DNA of 64,000 nucleotides from Hibiscus mutabilis (GCA_019671005.1 CM033715.1:4836001-4900000); one strand, 5' to 3'; positions 33,373 to 46,267 are shown, counted from the stretch's first letter. Numbers and translations are program-made. Notes: generated by a model from the sequence alone, not told the origin.

Positions 33373-36300
33373 CAACCCGCATAGCGGTTGCTAAAACGGC
33401 AAGGGTGCTGGGTGATACGCAGTATGTTTAGTAGAATACGATTGACGGTATCGGATGGATGCAAAAACCTGTGAAAGTATTAATATTTTATAATTGTTGA
33501 TTGTCCATTAATCGCTTGAATACAATCGAAAATATTAAAAAAACAATAAATTAATTAAATTGTGAATAAATGTATATCTTGTCATGTCAATAATTTTTAT
33601 TATAAAAAATAAAAACATCTCATTCATAATATTATGTTATGTAATACATGTAAATTTATCGTAAAGTCACATCCGAGCTCATTTAAAATATCTTCCTTCA
33701 CATCTAAATGAGACTATTTATAAAAGAGTTTACAACTTTTTATAATAAAACATTTGTCTAAAAGGATTTAAATCAATTTTATCGTATATATGATCTTTTT
33801 AACTCTCGAAACCGTTTAAGATATCATTTTACTTATTAATATTTTACAAAATATGTCCATAATATTTTAAATTTATTAGAATCGCGATTAATGGATTTCA
33901 ACACAATCGTATGAAGTATGAACTACTTTTAACATTCAATATATATTTCATTTTATATGAATAAAAATTATTAAAAAACAATTAAACTTGTATCAATATA
34001 ATTTAGTCCAAATCGAAATTTCAACTTTTTTTTTCTATTACAAATTGTGGGACAAGTAAAGCAAATGTCAATGTATCCCTAATTTGTGGATATATAATAT
34101 AATATAATATATGATTTTATCTTCTTATATGTGGGCAAACATGGCACTGGCAGCAATGTCCATTTTCTCAATAAAAGTCATTTGTAGCTTAAAAAGAAAA
34201 AAAATGGAGTCATAACTTAGTTAGGTGGATGGATGTTTACGACACGAAGTTCATTGCTGTTGAAACTAACAGAAAACCACAGTTCAATTCATGTACCACA
34301 TTTTTTTTATTTTTGGATCAAAATTTACATGTAAATATTGACTATCAATTGGTGTAATGAAATAGTTTCTTAAATAAGATTAGATGTTCGAATAATAAAG
34401 ATTATAAATAGAATAAATCAGAACCCTCCGAATAGTCATAGTGGAATACACAATTATGTTATCAAATGAGACTTAAATTCAATCAATTTATCTGTAAAAT
34501 GTGTGTTATCAAATAGTTAAGAAACAATTAATAACTATTACCATCATATCACACAAGAGGCTCAAAAAATATAACAAATTGAGCTGTGAATGTTATTTTT
34601 ATAATATATCTATATAATATATAATTTAGATATCGAACAATTAATTGAATATTAATAATTATTAAAAAGAAAATTATATAACGTTCGACGAGCACCGCTA
34701 AGCACTACTACTAACGATGAGTACCGCTGAGCACCATTAAATTAATTAATAAAAATAAAAAATCTCAAGGACTAAACATATAATTATAAATTATTTAAAT
34801 ATATGATTATAAATTATTTAAAATAAAATATTAATTAAATTATTTTCTATATATGTAATTTTTTAAATCTTTTTTAAAAATAATTGGATCAAATACCAAT
34901 CACTAAAGCTTAAACCTAAAATCCTAAACCCAAAATCCCTAAACCCGAAACCCAAACAAGAAACCCTAAAACCTAAATACTAAACCTAAAACACTAAACC
35001 CTAAACTAGAAACAATAAACCTTGAACTCAAAACTCAAAACCATAAACTTAATATTCGAAATTAGAGTTTAGGGTTTATGATTTACAGTTTTGGGTTTTC
35101 GGGCTTTCAAGTTTTGGGTTTATGATTTTTATTTTTAAAATTTACTAAGGTTGGTATTTGATCCAATTATTTTTTAAAAAAAGATTAAAAAATATTATAT
35201 ATATATATGGAAAATAATTTAATTAATATTTTATTTTAAGTAATTTATAATTATACGTTGAGTTCTTGAAATTTTTAATCTTTATAAGTTAATTTAATGG
35301 TACTTATTGTTAGTGGTGCTCAATGGTGCTCGTACTTATTAAAAAACTAAAAAATACTAAATATTCAGTTTTAGTGTCACATGGTACATTTATTTATTTA
35401 ATTAATTAAACCACAACTCAATAACAACCATGAATAAATGAAAATGCTTTAATTGAAGTTGTATGTTGTCATCTCAACTAAAATCATGATTTTTATGGGC
35501 TTTAAGCTTCCACTACTTTCATGGGGCCCTTCTTAAATCCAAATCTTTAGATTCGTCCCCCATTCAAATAGTAATCTAATAATATCTTTTTGGTGTCCTA
35601 GTTTTTTTATACAAAACAAAAGGTGATATTGTATAATCGGATCAATAATCGAATCATACACGTTAGTATATGTTTATACATATTCTTAACCCTTTGATAA
35701 TGTACGCACCTTACAAATAAAATGATTGAACTCGAGCTTCCTAAGATGAACATCACCCACTTTTTCGTTAGGCCGCTTGTTGAGTTCGTAAAAGATAATA
35801 TACTTGAAATATATAAAATAAGTGTTGACTATATACTCCATTAACTTATTTACTTAATATTTTTAATACATTTTCATTAAAAGAAACTTTGTCAAATATT
35901 TTTAATTTTAATTTATCAAACGTATTTAAAATATTAAGTATTTTAAAATATTAAATCATTGTTGTTTTCTCTACAAATTGTTCCATCTCCTGTATCTATC
36001 CAAATTCCAAAACTTCATAATTATATTGTATTATAAGTCTTGATATATTAATATTTTTAATCATTATCTTAATTTTGTGCACTTTTTAAAGGATAAAAAG
36101 AGAACAATTTAAAGGGAAAAAAAGAGTGGAAAAAAGCTGCAGTCTTAGCTTTATCGAAAACATTGCTCTCCCTTAAAGAATCAACCTTGAAGTGGACATA
36201 TTGAGCAATGAGCCATATACTTCATGATGCCAGAAAAAAAAAAAAGGAGGGATGTCATATAATAATTTGTATATTTATCCCGTGTTCGCATATATTATTA

Positions 36301-36730
36301 TTATTATTATATTATAATTATAAATAAATATAAATTTATAGAATTTTTATATTTATATATATATATATATATATATATTCGTATGATATTCATATTTTTT
36401 TTGTTTCTATTATATTATACGGAAAATATAAAATAATTTTTAAACAAAATTCATTCATAATTTTAATCAAACTGTCTATGAATCTAAGATACTTACAAAA
36501 GCATGGAGACATATGTACAAATTGCAGTCCGAATCGAAATAAACCGAATTAAAATGACTTAAACCGAATGATTCATTTGTCACCTATACAAATAAATAAT
36601 AATCATCATTTAAAACGACATCGTGCTCTTCTTCTTCCTCTTCCCTCTAGAGGATTTATGCTTTCATTTCTCAGGGTTTAAGAGCCAACTTAAAAAAAGA
36701 AGAAAGAACACATTCAATCACCAATTCCCC
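33373..36730. other. AT-rich intergenic DNA without genes
   Basis: Strongly AT-rich. It contains the inverted-repeat element 34688-35333, a (TA)n tract at about 36355-36380 and short poly-A/T runs. Upstream of the PPR pseudogene, 36600-36660 is CT-rich leader-like sequence. Nothing coding was recognised. Confidence 0.6.
34688..35333. mobile_element. Inverted-repeat (MITE-like) element with CCCTAAA-like core
   Basis: About 646 bp. The left end ACGAGCACCGCTAAGCACTA and the reverse complement of the right end, ACGAGCACCATTGAGCACCA, start arms of roughly 220 bp that match at about 80-85% by eye (both include ATTGGATCAAATACCAA). The loop has degenerate telomere-like words (AAACCCTAAA, CTAAACCC) on the left half and their complements (TTTAGGGTTT) on the right. 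No clear target duplication. Confidence 0.75.
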
Positions 36731-38431
36731 ATGAATGATAAAAACAGCTTCAAATTCTTCTATCAGCTGAAGAAGAAGAAAGCCTCGAAATATTCCCCAG
36801 ACCCCATTTCTTACAAAACATTTCCAGACTCCGATTTCTATTCTCCCCTCAAATTCTTATCTCATTTGAAGAAAACATCAAATTACCCAGACCCCTTCTC
36901 CTTCAACAAGCTTCTCCACAAGCTTAGAGCTTTCCGACTGTGGCGCACTCTCTCTCAAGTTACTGTCTTTCTTCCTCTCCAAAGGGTACACCCCTAACCC
37001 TTCCTCCTTCAATTCAAGCATCTCCTTTTTATGTATGTTGGGACATTCTGGCTATCCTCAGAAGCTTATAAATTCGATGCCTTTATATGGGTGTGGCCCG
37101 ATATTGCAACTTATAATTCTTTGATTGATGGGCATTTTAAATGTGGTGATGTTGTTGAGGCTTGTTTGGTTGTAAATGAAATTAGGGTAGGTAATTTTAA
37201 GCCTGATTTGGTTACATTCAATGTGTTGTTTAATGGGTTTTGTAAGATGAGGATGAAGAAGGAGGCTTTTGTTTATATGGGTTTGATATGGAAATGCTGT
37301 TTGTTCGAACGTGGTTACTGGTTACCTATAGTACTTGGATCGATATGTTTTGTAAAGCGGGGGATTTGAATATGGGGTTTAAGGTGTTTAAGGATATGAA
37401 GAAAGATAAGGAGATGATGAATTCGATCCTGTTTACATGTTTGATCGATGGCTGTTGTCAGGTTGGTGATTTCGGAGCCGCATTTGAATTGTGTAAGGAA
37501 ATGAAACGGAATGAGCTTGCGGTAAATGTGGTTACTTATACTGCACTCATTGATGGTCTTTGCAAGAAGGGGATGCTGGAAAGGGCGGAGTGTTTGTTTA
37601 TACATCGATAATCGACGGGCATTTCAAAAAGAGTAACTGATGCCTTGAAATATTTAGGTAAGATGTATGTTCATGGAGTTGAGTTTGAAATGGCAGTGAA
37701 TGGGGTAATAATAGCCGGCCTTTGTAACAGTGGTAGGTTTGACAAAGCATCAATATTTATGGAAAATATGGTCAAGAGCGGATTGAAGCCTGATAAGTTG
37801 TTGACGACAATAATGGATGCCCATTTAGGACGTAAAAGCAGCGTTGGATGTCTATGGTGAAATTTTGGCCCGTGGTTTTAACCCTGATATTGTAGTTCTT
37901 ACAAGCCTAATGGATGGCCTCTACAAGCATGGTCGTCTGCACAAAGCTGAAAGTTATTTTTGCAGGGAAAAGGCTAATGAAATATTTTATACCATACTTA
38001 TCTATGGGTTGGCCAAGAAAGGGGATTTTACTGAACTGAATAGGCTTTTTAGGGAGATGTTGGAGGCAGGGTTCACGCCAGACAAATATGTATATACTTC
38101 TTGGATTGCCGGGCTTTGTGAGCTCGGAAATTTGGTAGAGGCCTTTAGACTAAAGAATAAAATGGTTCAAAAGCTTTTTCAGCCTGATCTTTTGACGTAT
38201 AGCTCCCTTATTTTTGGTTTAGCAAAGAAGGGTTTAATGATTGAAGCAAAGCAAATATTTGAGGATATGTTGAAAAGGCAAATTACTCCTGATGCTGCAG
38301 TTTATGAAATTATGATCCTAGGGTATCTACAGCAGAATAATGAAGCTGCTGTTGCTGTTTTTTTCCGAGGAAATGAGAAAGAGAGGCTTCTCAACAGCGT
38401 CATCCAAAATAGGTGGAGAAAATTAATTTGA
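36731..38431 (+). pseudogene. P-class pentatricopeptide repeat protein, frameshifted
   Basis: PPR proteins bind organellar RNA. The likely start is the ATG at 36731 (MNDKNSFKFFYQLKKKKASK). Clear 35-residue repeats follow in changing frames: DIATYNSLIDGHFKCGDVVE, PDLVTFNVLFNGFCKM, TYSTWIDMFCKAGDLN, FTCLIDGCCQVGDFGAAFEL, VVTYTALIDGLCKKGMLERA, VNGVIIAGLCNSGRFDKA, PDIVVLTSLMDGLYKHGRL, PDKYVYTSWIAGLCELGNLV, PDLLTYSSLIFGLAKKGLM. Frame changes occur near 37000-37100, 37270-37330, 37590-37600 and 37830-37850. No intron was needed. The last segment (37844-38431) is open for 195 codons. I believe the Arabidopsis counterpart is At2g01740, a neighbour of MAP70-3. Either a true pseudogene or an indel-rich assembly. 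Confidence 0.85.
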
Positions 38432-39235
38432 TAACACATAATGCCTTCGATTTACGACTTTGATCAAGCTTGTCTAACCATTATCTGAAATTGAAAAAGA
38501 ACCCCCTTCAACTTGGATTGTTTACTAGATAATGGAACACAAGATGGCTTATTAGTAGGACTCGTATACCCCAGTTTCATTGATTTTACTGTTTTATGCG
38601 ACACTGATGGACAAAAGGTGGTGATCAATCTTGATATTGTGTCACTGAGTAGTACAGCCTTAGTAGTCACCTGATTGTCTAATTTGGGTATTTACAGACA
38701 ATCTTAGCTTGCAGAATACGTCCCACCTTCCTGTCTTGATGTTTAGATACTGAAACACAACTGTCGAAGGAACATAGATGCATGCCTTTGGGAATCATCA
38801 CATGTAATTGGAAAAAAAATTGGTAACAGATTTTTTTATGTGATTAAAGTTATTGATTTTCCGTTGTCTCACTAGTTATCTTCCTTGAACTTTCTTGTGG
38901 GTCTGCTTGTTGGAAGTTTTATGATTACACAATAGGTTCCTCACAGTATCTATATAGGTCCACACCAGAAGATTCACTGTGCACATTTTTCTTTTTCTTT
39001 AAGAAATAAGATGGGGGCTGGGGTGGGACGATATTATTAGCCGAGCAATAATATATTAGTTTGTACAGCTCATTTTCATGTCTTGACACCTTCAAATAAT
39101 TCCATTTATGTTATATTCTGATGGATATGTTTACAAGTTAGAATCCTTGTTGTCATTTTTACTCTAATATCTAATGCATTCACAACAAATAGATTCTGCT
39201 TTTATTTTTTCCTGAACATCTATTCTGAAATGCAG
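38432..39235. other. Intergenic between PPR and CPSF relics
   Basis: About 800 bp with no recognisable coding similarity. A pyrimidine-rich stretch ending TGCAG at 39235 looks like a splice acceptor for the relic exon that follows. Confidence 0.5.
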
Positions 39236-39480
39236 ATTTATCAGCAATCTTTCAGTCTTCAAAAGATGCCAAAGGAATTTTGGATCTTGTCAAATTTCTC
39301 TCCCCTGAGCATGCAGTGTTTGTACACGGCGCTCGGTGAGAAGCCTAAAATGGCTATTTTGAACGAAAAAATCCAGTTCTGGACTTGGAATCTAGTGTTA
39401 CTCTCCTGCAAACAATGAAACAATGGCCATTCTTACAACACGCTATGTGAAAACAGCTTGAATTCAAATTTCAAGTTCTC
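39236..39480 (+). pseudogene. Relic exon of CPSF3-II (CPSF73-II) endonuclease
   Basis: CPSF3-II is a metallo-beta-lactamase/beta-CASP RNA endonuclease related to INTS11, acting in RNA 3' end processing. Here only a C-terminal piece of the catalytic part remains, in three frames: SSKDAKGILDLVKFLSPEHA, FVHG, then EKPKMAILNEKI, then a stop, then CYSPANNETMAILTTRYVKT and, after another stop, NSNFKFS. This follows the family order (VHGEKPKM ... PANNET ... TTRYVK ... NPNFKF). The exon is preceded by a good acceptor. The metal-binding N-terminus is absent. The ORF from 39230 is a different, wrong frame. As I recall, the Arabidopsis gene (At2g01730) lies beside RIE1. Confidence 0.8.
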
Positions 39481-40542
39481 AACATATAGTTCAGTGGATA
39501 AATCTTATTTGGATTCAAACAACTCGAAGATGGTCATTCTCTCTGCATTCCCGGAAAACGTGCTTTGATCGGTCGATTATGAATCTTTGATAATCTCTGA
39601 AGAAAACCATCCTAGAATATTTGATAATCTTTCAGAATGATTATGAATAATAACATGTCACATGTGATGTTGTTATTGGCCATTTTTCCATTTTGATATA
39701 AATTGAGATGAAATATAGTTTGACAAATTGAAAAATAAAATAGTTTAGGATGTGAGGAAAATGTATTTTTGTCAAAAAAAAGTTGAGAAAAATGTATACT
39801 TTTAGGTGAAATCGTGAATCAAGCATTTTATTTTATTTATTTACATATAAACATAAAATCCATTGTACGGAAAATAAATTAAAATAAAGTCCAACCATTT
39901 CATACAAGTAAATGAAACCTTTTTCCAATTTCAAATAGAGAAATTTTAATAAAAAACATCTGGAAGTGTTTTAAATTGCCCCGGCCTGTAAAATAAAATT
40001 TACACAAGTCTTTCTATTTTTACTATAAATCAAAATTAACCTAAATCATAAAAAACTAAACCCTAAACACTAACCTTAAATTCTAAATCCTACAACTTAA
40101 ACTTTAAAAAAACCCCTAAAACTAAACATATATAAAACTTTAATTTATATTTGTGTATAAAATAAAATAATTTAAGGTAAGAATATTTAATTATGGTTCT
40201 GGTCCCTCTACTCTACTAATTTTATATACAAATTTTTAATCCAAATAATTAACAGTGTCAAATATTTTGGATAAATACTGATATTATTATTTATCTTCTT
40301 AAAAATATCTCTTTCGATATGCAAAAATCAAGATCAACATGAAGAATTGTAAAAGATTAAAAGTTGTTTTTATATAAATTTTGTAATTAAATTTAAATAT
40401 TTTTTATTTAAATGTTAAACTACAGTTTTACTGTGTTGGAACTTGGATCGAATTGCATTTTTGAAATAGTTTCAGAGCTTTAAAACCCGCTAAAAACTCG
40501 ACCATTGTTGTAATTTTAACCTCGTACCATCCGCCGTGGAAA
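39481..40542. other. Intergenic and LpxC upstream region
   Basis: AT-rich, no gene. It has a telo-box-like cluster around ACTAAACCCTAAACACTAA at about 40055-40073, about 480 bp before LpxC. Telo boxes occur in promoters of plant housekeeping genes, but similar CCCTAAA-like runs occur elsewhere here, so function is uncertain. Confidence 0.4.
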
Positions 40543-43500
40543 ATGCCTCTCTCCGCCGCCTTTAACTCCCTCAAGTCCTCCAATCTCATCTCATGGAAAA
40601 CGGTACGTTCCGTCACTCTTCAAACGTCCCAAACATAATCTCTAATTCTCTATTTCCATAAACTTCTACTGTGATCACAGACAGGTAAGCTTCAACAAAC
40701 CCTAGCGGGATGCATCGAACTGGCGGGGAAAACACTTCACACGGGGAAGGTTTCGAAGGTAAAGGTATGGCCGGGATTCGCCGGCGAAGGAAGGTACTTC
40801 GAGTTTCAGTCGAAATTGATTCCGGCGTCAATCGATTTTGCTCGAGAATCGCCGTTGTGTACCACTCTCTGCAAAGATGGATACAAGATTCGCACCGTCG
40901 AGCATTTGCTTTCGGCTTTGGAAGCTAAAGGCATCGACAATTGTATTATTCAGATTCAAAGTCTCGATTCTGAGGTTGAGGTTGGTGCTATAAGTTTCGT
41001 TTGGCTATCAAAATTGATTACTTTTGCTTGATTTGCAGCTTTATTATTCATTTGTTTTTTTACAAGAGAAGTGAGTTTGCCTATACTGAAAATTGCAAGT
41101 TTTTTTTTTAAATAGTACTAATAGAATGCGTGATTTTTACTTTTACATGGAACAAATATATTCAAATTGCTGTTACATTTTTTTCCTTTGTTCGTTCACT
41201 TCAAAACAACTTTTGAGCAAGCTAAAAGCAGGAAGCAACAAGCGATCAGCTGAAAAGAATTGTAGGCCATACTGTTTAATGTAACATATATAATTGAAAC
41301 ACTATATTGATTTTCATAATTTTTTAGATGTTGATGGCGGGGATTTTAACTAACACAGGCTCCTATTTTTGATGGGTCAGCAAGTGCATGGATTGAGGTC
41401 ATTGAACAGGTTGGCCGAAAAGAGGCCTTGGACCAATGTGTCAACAATGTAGAGAAATTAGCACCATATTTGAATGAACCATTGCATGTTTTGAGGAATG
41501 ATTCTTTTATAGTTGGACTCCCTTCCTCTGAGGTTCACATAACTTGTGGAATTGATTTCCCGAAGGTAAATTCTTTTGTTCTCTTCTACGCTGATTGTTA
41601 ACAAAATGTAGTTCTTGTTCTTTCTTGCTTTATCTTATTTTCTCTTTTTTCAGGGAAGAAGAAAACAATTTATTTCCTTTTTCCACTTTATTTTTGGACT
41701 TTACTGTCTAAAATAAGGGAGCAATGCCTTTGTGCTTGCCCCTTTCTAATGAACTAAGCAAATTTACTATCATTGGGAGCTTTTCAAGTACATCAAGTGG
41801 CTACTTCATTAAGTTGTTAAAATGAATTATGTACTATTGTGAAGATTATCAAGTAACCAAGTGTCAAAATTGCCGGCTACAGTTAGAGAATTCATGCATA
41901 TATCTCCTTGCTCTAACGTGGGATGGTGAAAAGGAAATATTCATCAGCCAGCTGGACCCATCGATGGTTGGACATATATCTGTACAAACCAAAGGTTCTT
42001 AGGAGATTTTTTTCATCTGCTAAGCAAGTCAAACTTATCTTGCACAAATTTGGCTCATTTATTGAAGGAGCTTAGAATCAATGAGCCTAAAAGTCTTGTT
42101 CAAGAATCATCCGCTAAGCTTAATAAATAAACATAAATGAGTTTTCGTGGTGCTTATATATGAGCTCTTCAACAAGCACACTGGTTCATTTACTGCCCTA
42201 GACCCATCTAGCAGTTTGGATCAACAGGTTTGCTTGATTGAATTGTTTTTACCTTGATTATCTGTTTTACCTGTTTTTGTTGGGCATTGGCTTTACACAT
42301 AATTTACTTGAATTGCTTTTGATTTATGTGTAAAAATAGAATTTACATATGATTTGTTATTGGTGTATGCTGATGCTCAAATACCATTTTAACTTTTAAT
42401 GGCTGCAGGTGCATGCAATTGGATGGCAATGGTTTTCTTCATATTTTTTGAATGACTCCTATGAGAAGCACATAGCATCTTCTAGAACTTTCTGCATCTA
42501 TGAGGAGGTTGATTCAAACTTCTTCCAATGTGAATTCTTATTGTCATTTCGGTTTCTGTTTTGTTATATAATCTAATTCTCCAGAAATGTTTACCATATT
42601 ATATGTTGCATATTTTTCTCAAATTTTCCTTGTTTTTATCTCTAACATATATCTTTGTTATATATTTTTTATTGCTCAAGTATAAAAATTAGTGCTCAAA
42701 TTGATGCATTTTAAAATGCATTTGTTTCAAAATTTCAAAAATCCTCAAAAGAATCCCCAAAGGTATCCAAAGAGGGCCATTTAAAAAAACAATGGCACAT
42801 AATGATGTCACATCAATGTTGTGCTGCTGCTTTCACTGAACTTAAGAAATCTATCTATATTTCTATTGGATTATGGTTTTATGTAAATCATGTTAGGCAT
42901 TTGATTTCTCAGATAGATATAGTTCTTTCCTTCACATAGAAATAGTTGCCATTGTTTCTATGCTGCTGTAGCTAAATCTATGTAAAATCCATTCAGGTGG
43001 AACATATGCGTGGTGCAGGACTCATTAAAGGGGGATCACTTGACAACGCGATTGTATGTAGGTGAGATGCTAATGCTAAACTTAGGTAAAGTTGTCTGAT
43101 CACCCGATTCCTGTATGCAGTTTCATTTATTCAAACTTAACCGCACACATATGAAGACAATTTTTACTACATTTACAACAAACCGTGTTTCTTCCTGACA
43201 ATTGATATGAAGTATGGGTTAGGTTGTAATTTTCATGCTGAACCTCCTAGAATCTTTGCTAAAACAAAGAACTTTGACTCGGTAAATTTTTTATTGAGCT
43301 TTATATATTGTAGCAGTTGCACCTTGTAATTGTGAAAAACAAGTAGTTTCTGTGTGTGGCCAATTAATTATACTATTAGCCTATGAAAGAATAGGACGGA
43401 ACACAGCATGCTGTTAGTTTTAGCCTCTAGGTTGAGTAAATTGGATGTACGATAGATAATGAACATGGGTGGAATTTGTTTCTTGACAAACATTCTGGTG

Positions 43501-43813
43501 TCTTGGATATTTTATGAGGTTTGCATTTGAAGTTCAAACATAAGCAGGTCTTGTAAATTTGTTCGAACATCAACAAATCTTGACAAGACTTGCATGCGGT
43601 GGATATTAGTAACCCAGGATCAGTTGGTTTTCTTTCTGTTGAATGTAATATTTTTTTCTTCTGTAGTGTTACTAAAGGGTGGCTGAATCCACCACTTCGT
43701 TTCCATGATGAACCTTGTCGCCATAAGGTTTTAGATCTTATTGGCGACCTTTCCCTTTTTTTGCACAATCTGATAGTCAAGGATTTCCTGTGGCACATGT
43801 AGTATCTTTCAAG
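40543..43813 (+). CDS. LPXC: LpxC: UDP-3-O-acyl-GlcNAc deacetylase, frameshifted near the end
   Basis: Zinc hydrolase that removes the N-acetyl group from UDP-3-O-acyl-GlcNAc, the committed step of lipid A synthesis; plants keep a mitochondrial version. Exons: 40543-40602, 40681-40980, 41359-41565, 42409-42507, 42997-43061, 43667-43813, all with good splice sites and phases. Motifs: [38 protein letters not shown] (zinc His), [39 protein letters not shown] and [12 protein letters not shown] (second zinc His and Asp). In exon 6 a run of seven T at 43756-43762 throws off the frame: the direct frame stops at 43802, while the conserved [13 protein letters not shown] continues in another frame to a perfect donor. 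The last exon with the catalytic GHAL histidine was not securely found. The short N-terminus ([20 protein letters not shown]) is basic/hydroxylated as for mitochondrial import. Real decay or a homopolymer error. Confidence 0.88.
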
Positions 43814-46267
43814 GTAAGATTTCCACTTTCTTTTCTTTCTTTTTTTGATCTGCTTATGAATGATAAATATTCTTCCAAGTAAAATGTGGTTAAAGATGAT
43901 CTTTTCCATGCACCTAGCCGATCTGTGTTCTATGGTTATTCTTGTAAACTTAATACAATATCTAGCCTTAAGTAAAATTTTCGGGTAAGGCAGGTTGGGG
44001 GGGGGGGACTAAAGTCTTAAATAATATTAGGTTCAGGTTAGTTCAGGCATATATGCACATGGAAGTTGGTCAAATTCAGGGCGAGCAAATAAAAAAAACC
44101 CTGGCCTGTTGCGAATCCTACTATCATTTCATTTTAATGAAGATTGACCATTATCTCTTATAATACCATTATCTCTTATAATGTGAAGCACCTAGTTTGG
44201 GTTCATAATTTTTCTCTCCATTTCAAGGTTTAAAGTCACAATAGGAGAGATTAATGGTTTGGTTGACCAAGTTGTGCTGAATAACTAGTTGGATGGTTTA
44301 GTATACTGAAGATAAATGGTGATTATAAATATTCTGTGAAATAGTGGTGGTAAGCCGGTCAGACTTCTGGCCTCAAGGTTTGCATGCCATCAAGAACTCT
44401 CATCTTCGACATCTGAAGAGCTAAGGTAAGTGGACCGAGATCGATCAGCCACCATGATGAAGTGGATATGGTCATGGATTGATGTTGGTATTCTGTTGTC
44501 ATACCTGAAGACATTTAGCTTGAATTCCTTCATGTCTGAACTAAATGTTGAGTTATATAGAGGGAGTTTCAGGGAAATGTCTTTTATAGTATTCACCGCG
44601 TGATCAATTCTCATTAGTTCTTAACCAAAACTAAATTCTACCTCACCAGTGAAACCTTCATTTACAGATGTTATCGGTAAAACATTTCTGTTTTAAGTTA
44701 TTGATTGTCGTCATCCCGAATCTAAACCAATGGTTGTGGTCTTGATATCATCATCTTTAAAAGTTCCTTTCTTACACCAGTTTTAAACTCTGAACATGAT
44801 ACAGGGAACCCATTCATTTTTGATTCCTTCATGCCGACTATCGGAATCAACGTTAAGGAACTTCAATCTTCTTCTTGCATTTTATTCATGTGATTTAGAA
44901 ATGTCTGGATTAGAGGTTTTCTTATTATATATGATTTTTTACTTTTCTTAAGAAACTCGAACCATCTCAAGTTCTGATTAATGATACACTGACAGGGATG
45001 CCCACAATTTCATTTTATTAAGAAACTCGAAACATCTTAAGAAAAAAACCATCTTCATCATTGATTGCTAGGTGACGTCAACTTCAAAATTATGCAGCTT
45101 CAGTTTCTCGAGTCGACGAATGCAATAAAAGCAAATTAAATACTATGACATGGATATAAATTTGGATAAACTTTTCTAAATTTTTAAACTAATTTTATTT
45201 ATGATTTTTTTTATTATATATTTTACTTTTATTTCAAAAGTTATAAATATATAATTTAATTGAAATACTGTTATAAATAGATTTCTTAATTTTTTTATCA
45301 ATAATAGATTACTTATTGTTAATAATTTAGTAAAATGATAATTTTAGTCCTCAAAATTATATATTCTATAATTTTAATTTTAATTTAAAATAATTTAATA
45401 AATTTAACATATTATTTTTTTTAATTCACACTGTAAATTATATTTTTAAATAATAAAAAACATTTTACTGTTTAGCTCTTCATCATTGATTGCTAGGTGA
45501 CGTCAACTTCAGAATTATGCAGCTTCAGTTTCTCAAGTCTTGAAAATTTAAATACTGTCGTGGATTTAAATTTATTTTACTCTAAATCGTTTTTATATAG
45601 TTTCTTAATAAAAATATTGCTTTTTATTTTAAGAGTTATAAATATATTAGTTATTTTTCTATCAATAATAGATTACTTATTGTTGCTGACCTAATAAACT
45701 AATAATTTTAGTCTTCAAAATTATACATTTTATTAATTTAATTTTAATTTAAAACAATACGATTAAATAAATTTAACACATTATTTCTTTTATTTCACAC
45801 TGTAATTATATTTTTAAATAATAAAAATGGATTTATTTACTGTTTAGCTCTCTGCTCTCTAAGTGTATCTTTTACATTATTTCTTTAATTCACACTGTAA
45901 ATTATATTTTTAGTAATTAAAAAAATAAATATTGAAATAAAAGAAGGAAAGAATACAAGGAAGAACCTGTTTCAAGTTTCAACGAACAAAAACAAAAGAT
46001 GAGTCCTTTACCATCTAACAGTCAACAGCTCTAAAGTCCAAAATCCAAAGACTAAACTCGAAGCTCTCTCTTCACCCAAAAACAGCCCTTTCTACAGTTT
46101 TCCACTACTTTCCATTCCCAATTCCTCATCCTTTCTCTCAACAAAAAGAGAAAAAAGTTTATTTTTTTTATCTTTTTTGTGCAAATAACAGTTCGTTTTC
46201 TTTTTCTAAAGCCCCCCCAGAGATTTTCAACAAACAGAGAAACTAAAACCCATATCGAAATTCCCAC
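43814..46267. other. Intergenic, with a 425-bp tandem duplication
   Basis: No clear gene. A possible relic of the last LpxC exon lies at 44377-44424. A poly-G run is at 43996-44007. From 45053 the DNA is AT-rich and tandemly duplicated. 46020-46267 is the CT-rich leader of the RING gene. Confidence 0.5.
45053..45920 (+). repeat. ~425-bp tandem duplication carrying TGACGTCA
   Basis: CTTCATCATTGATTGCTAGG starts at 45053 and again at 45478; each is followed by TGACGTCAACTTC and TTATGCAGCTTCAGTTTCTC, then a diverged AT-rich body. A third, partial copy of the unit's tail (TTCACACTGTAAATTATATT) is at about 45890-45912. TGACGTCA is the classic bZIP/TGA site; it sits 700-1200 bp upstream of the RING gene. 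Confidence 0.8.

Noticed and set aside
43996..44007. Run of about twelve G
   Set aside because: Isolated homopolymer; no G-quadruplex pattern of spaced runs.
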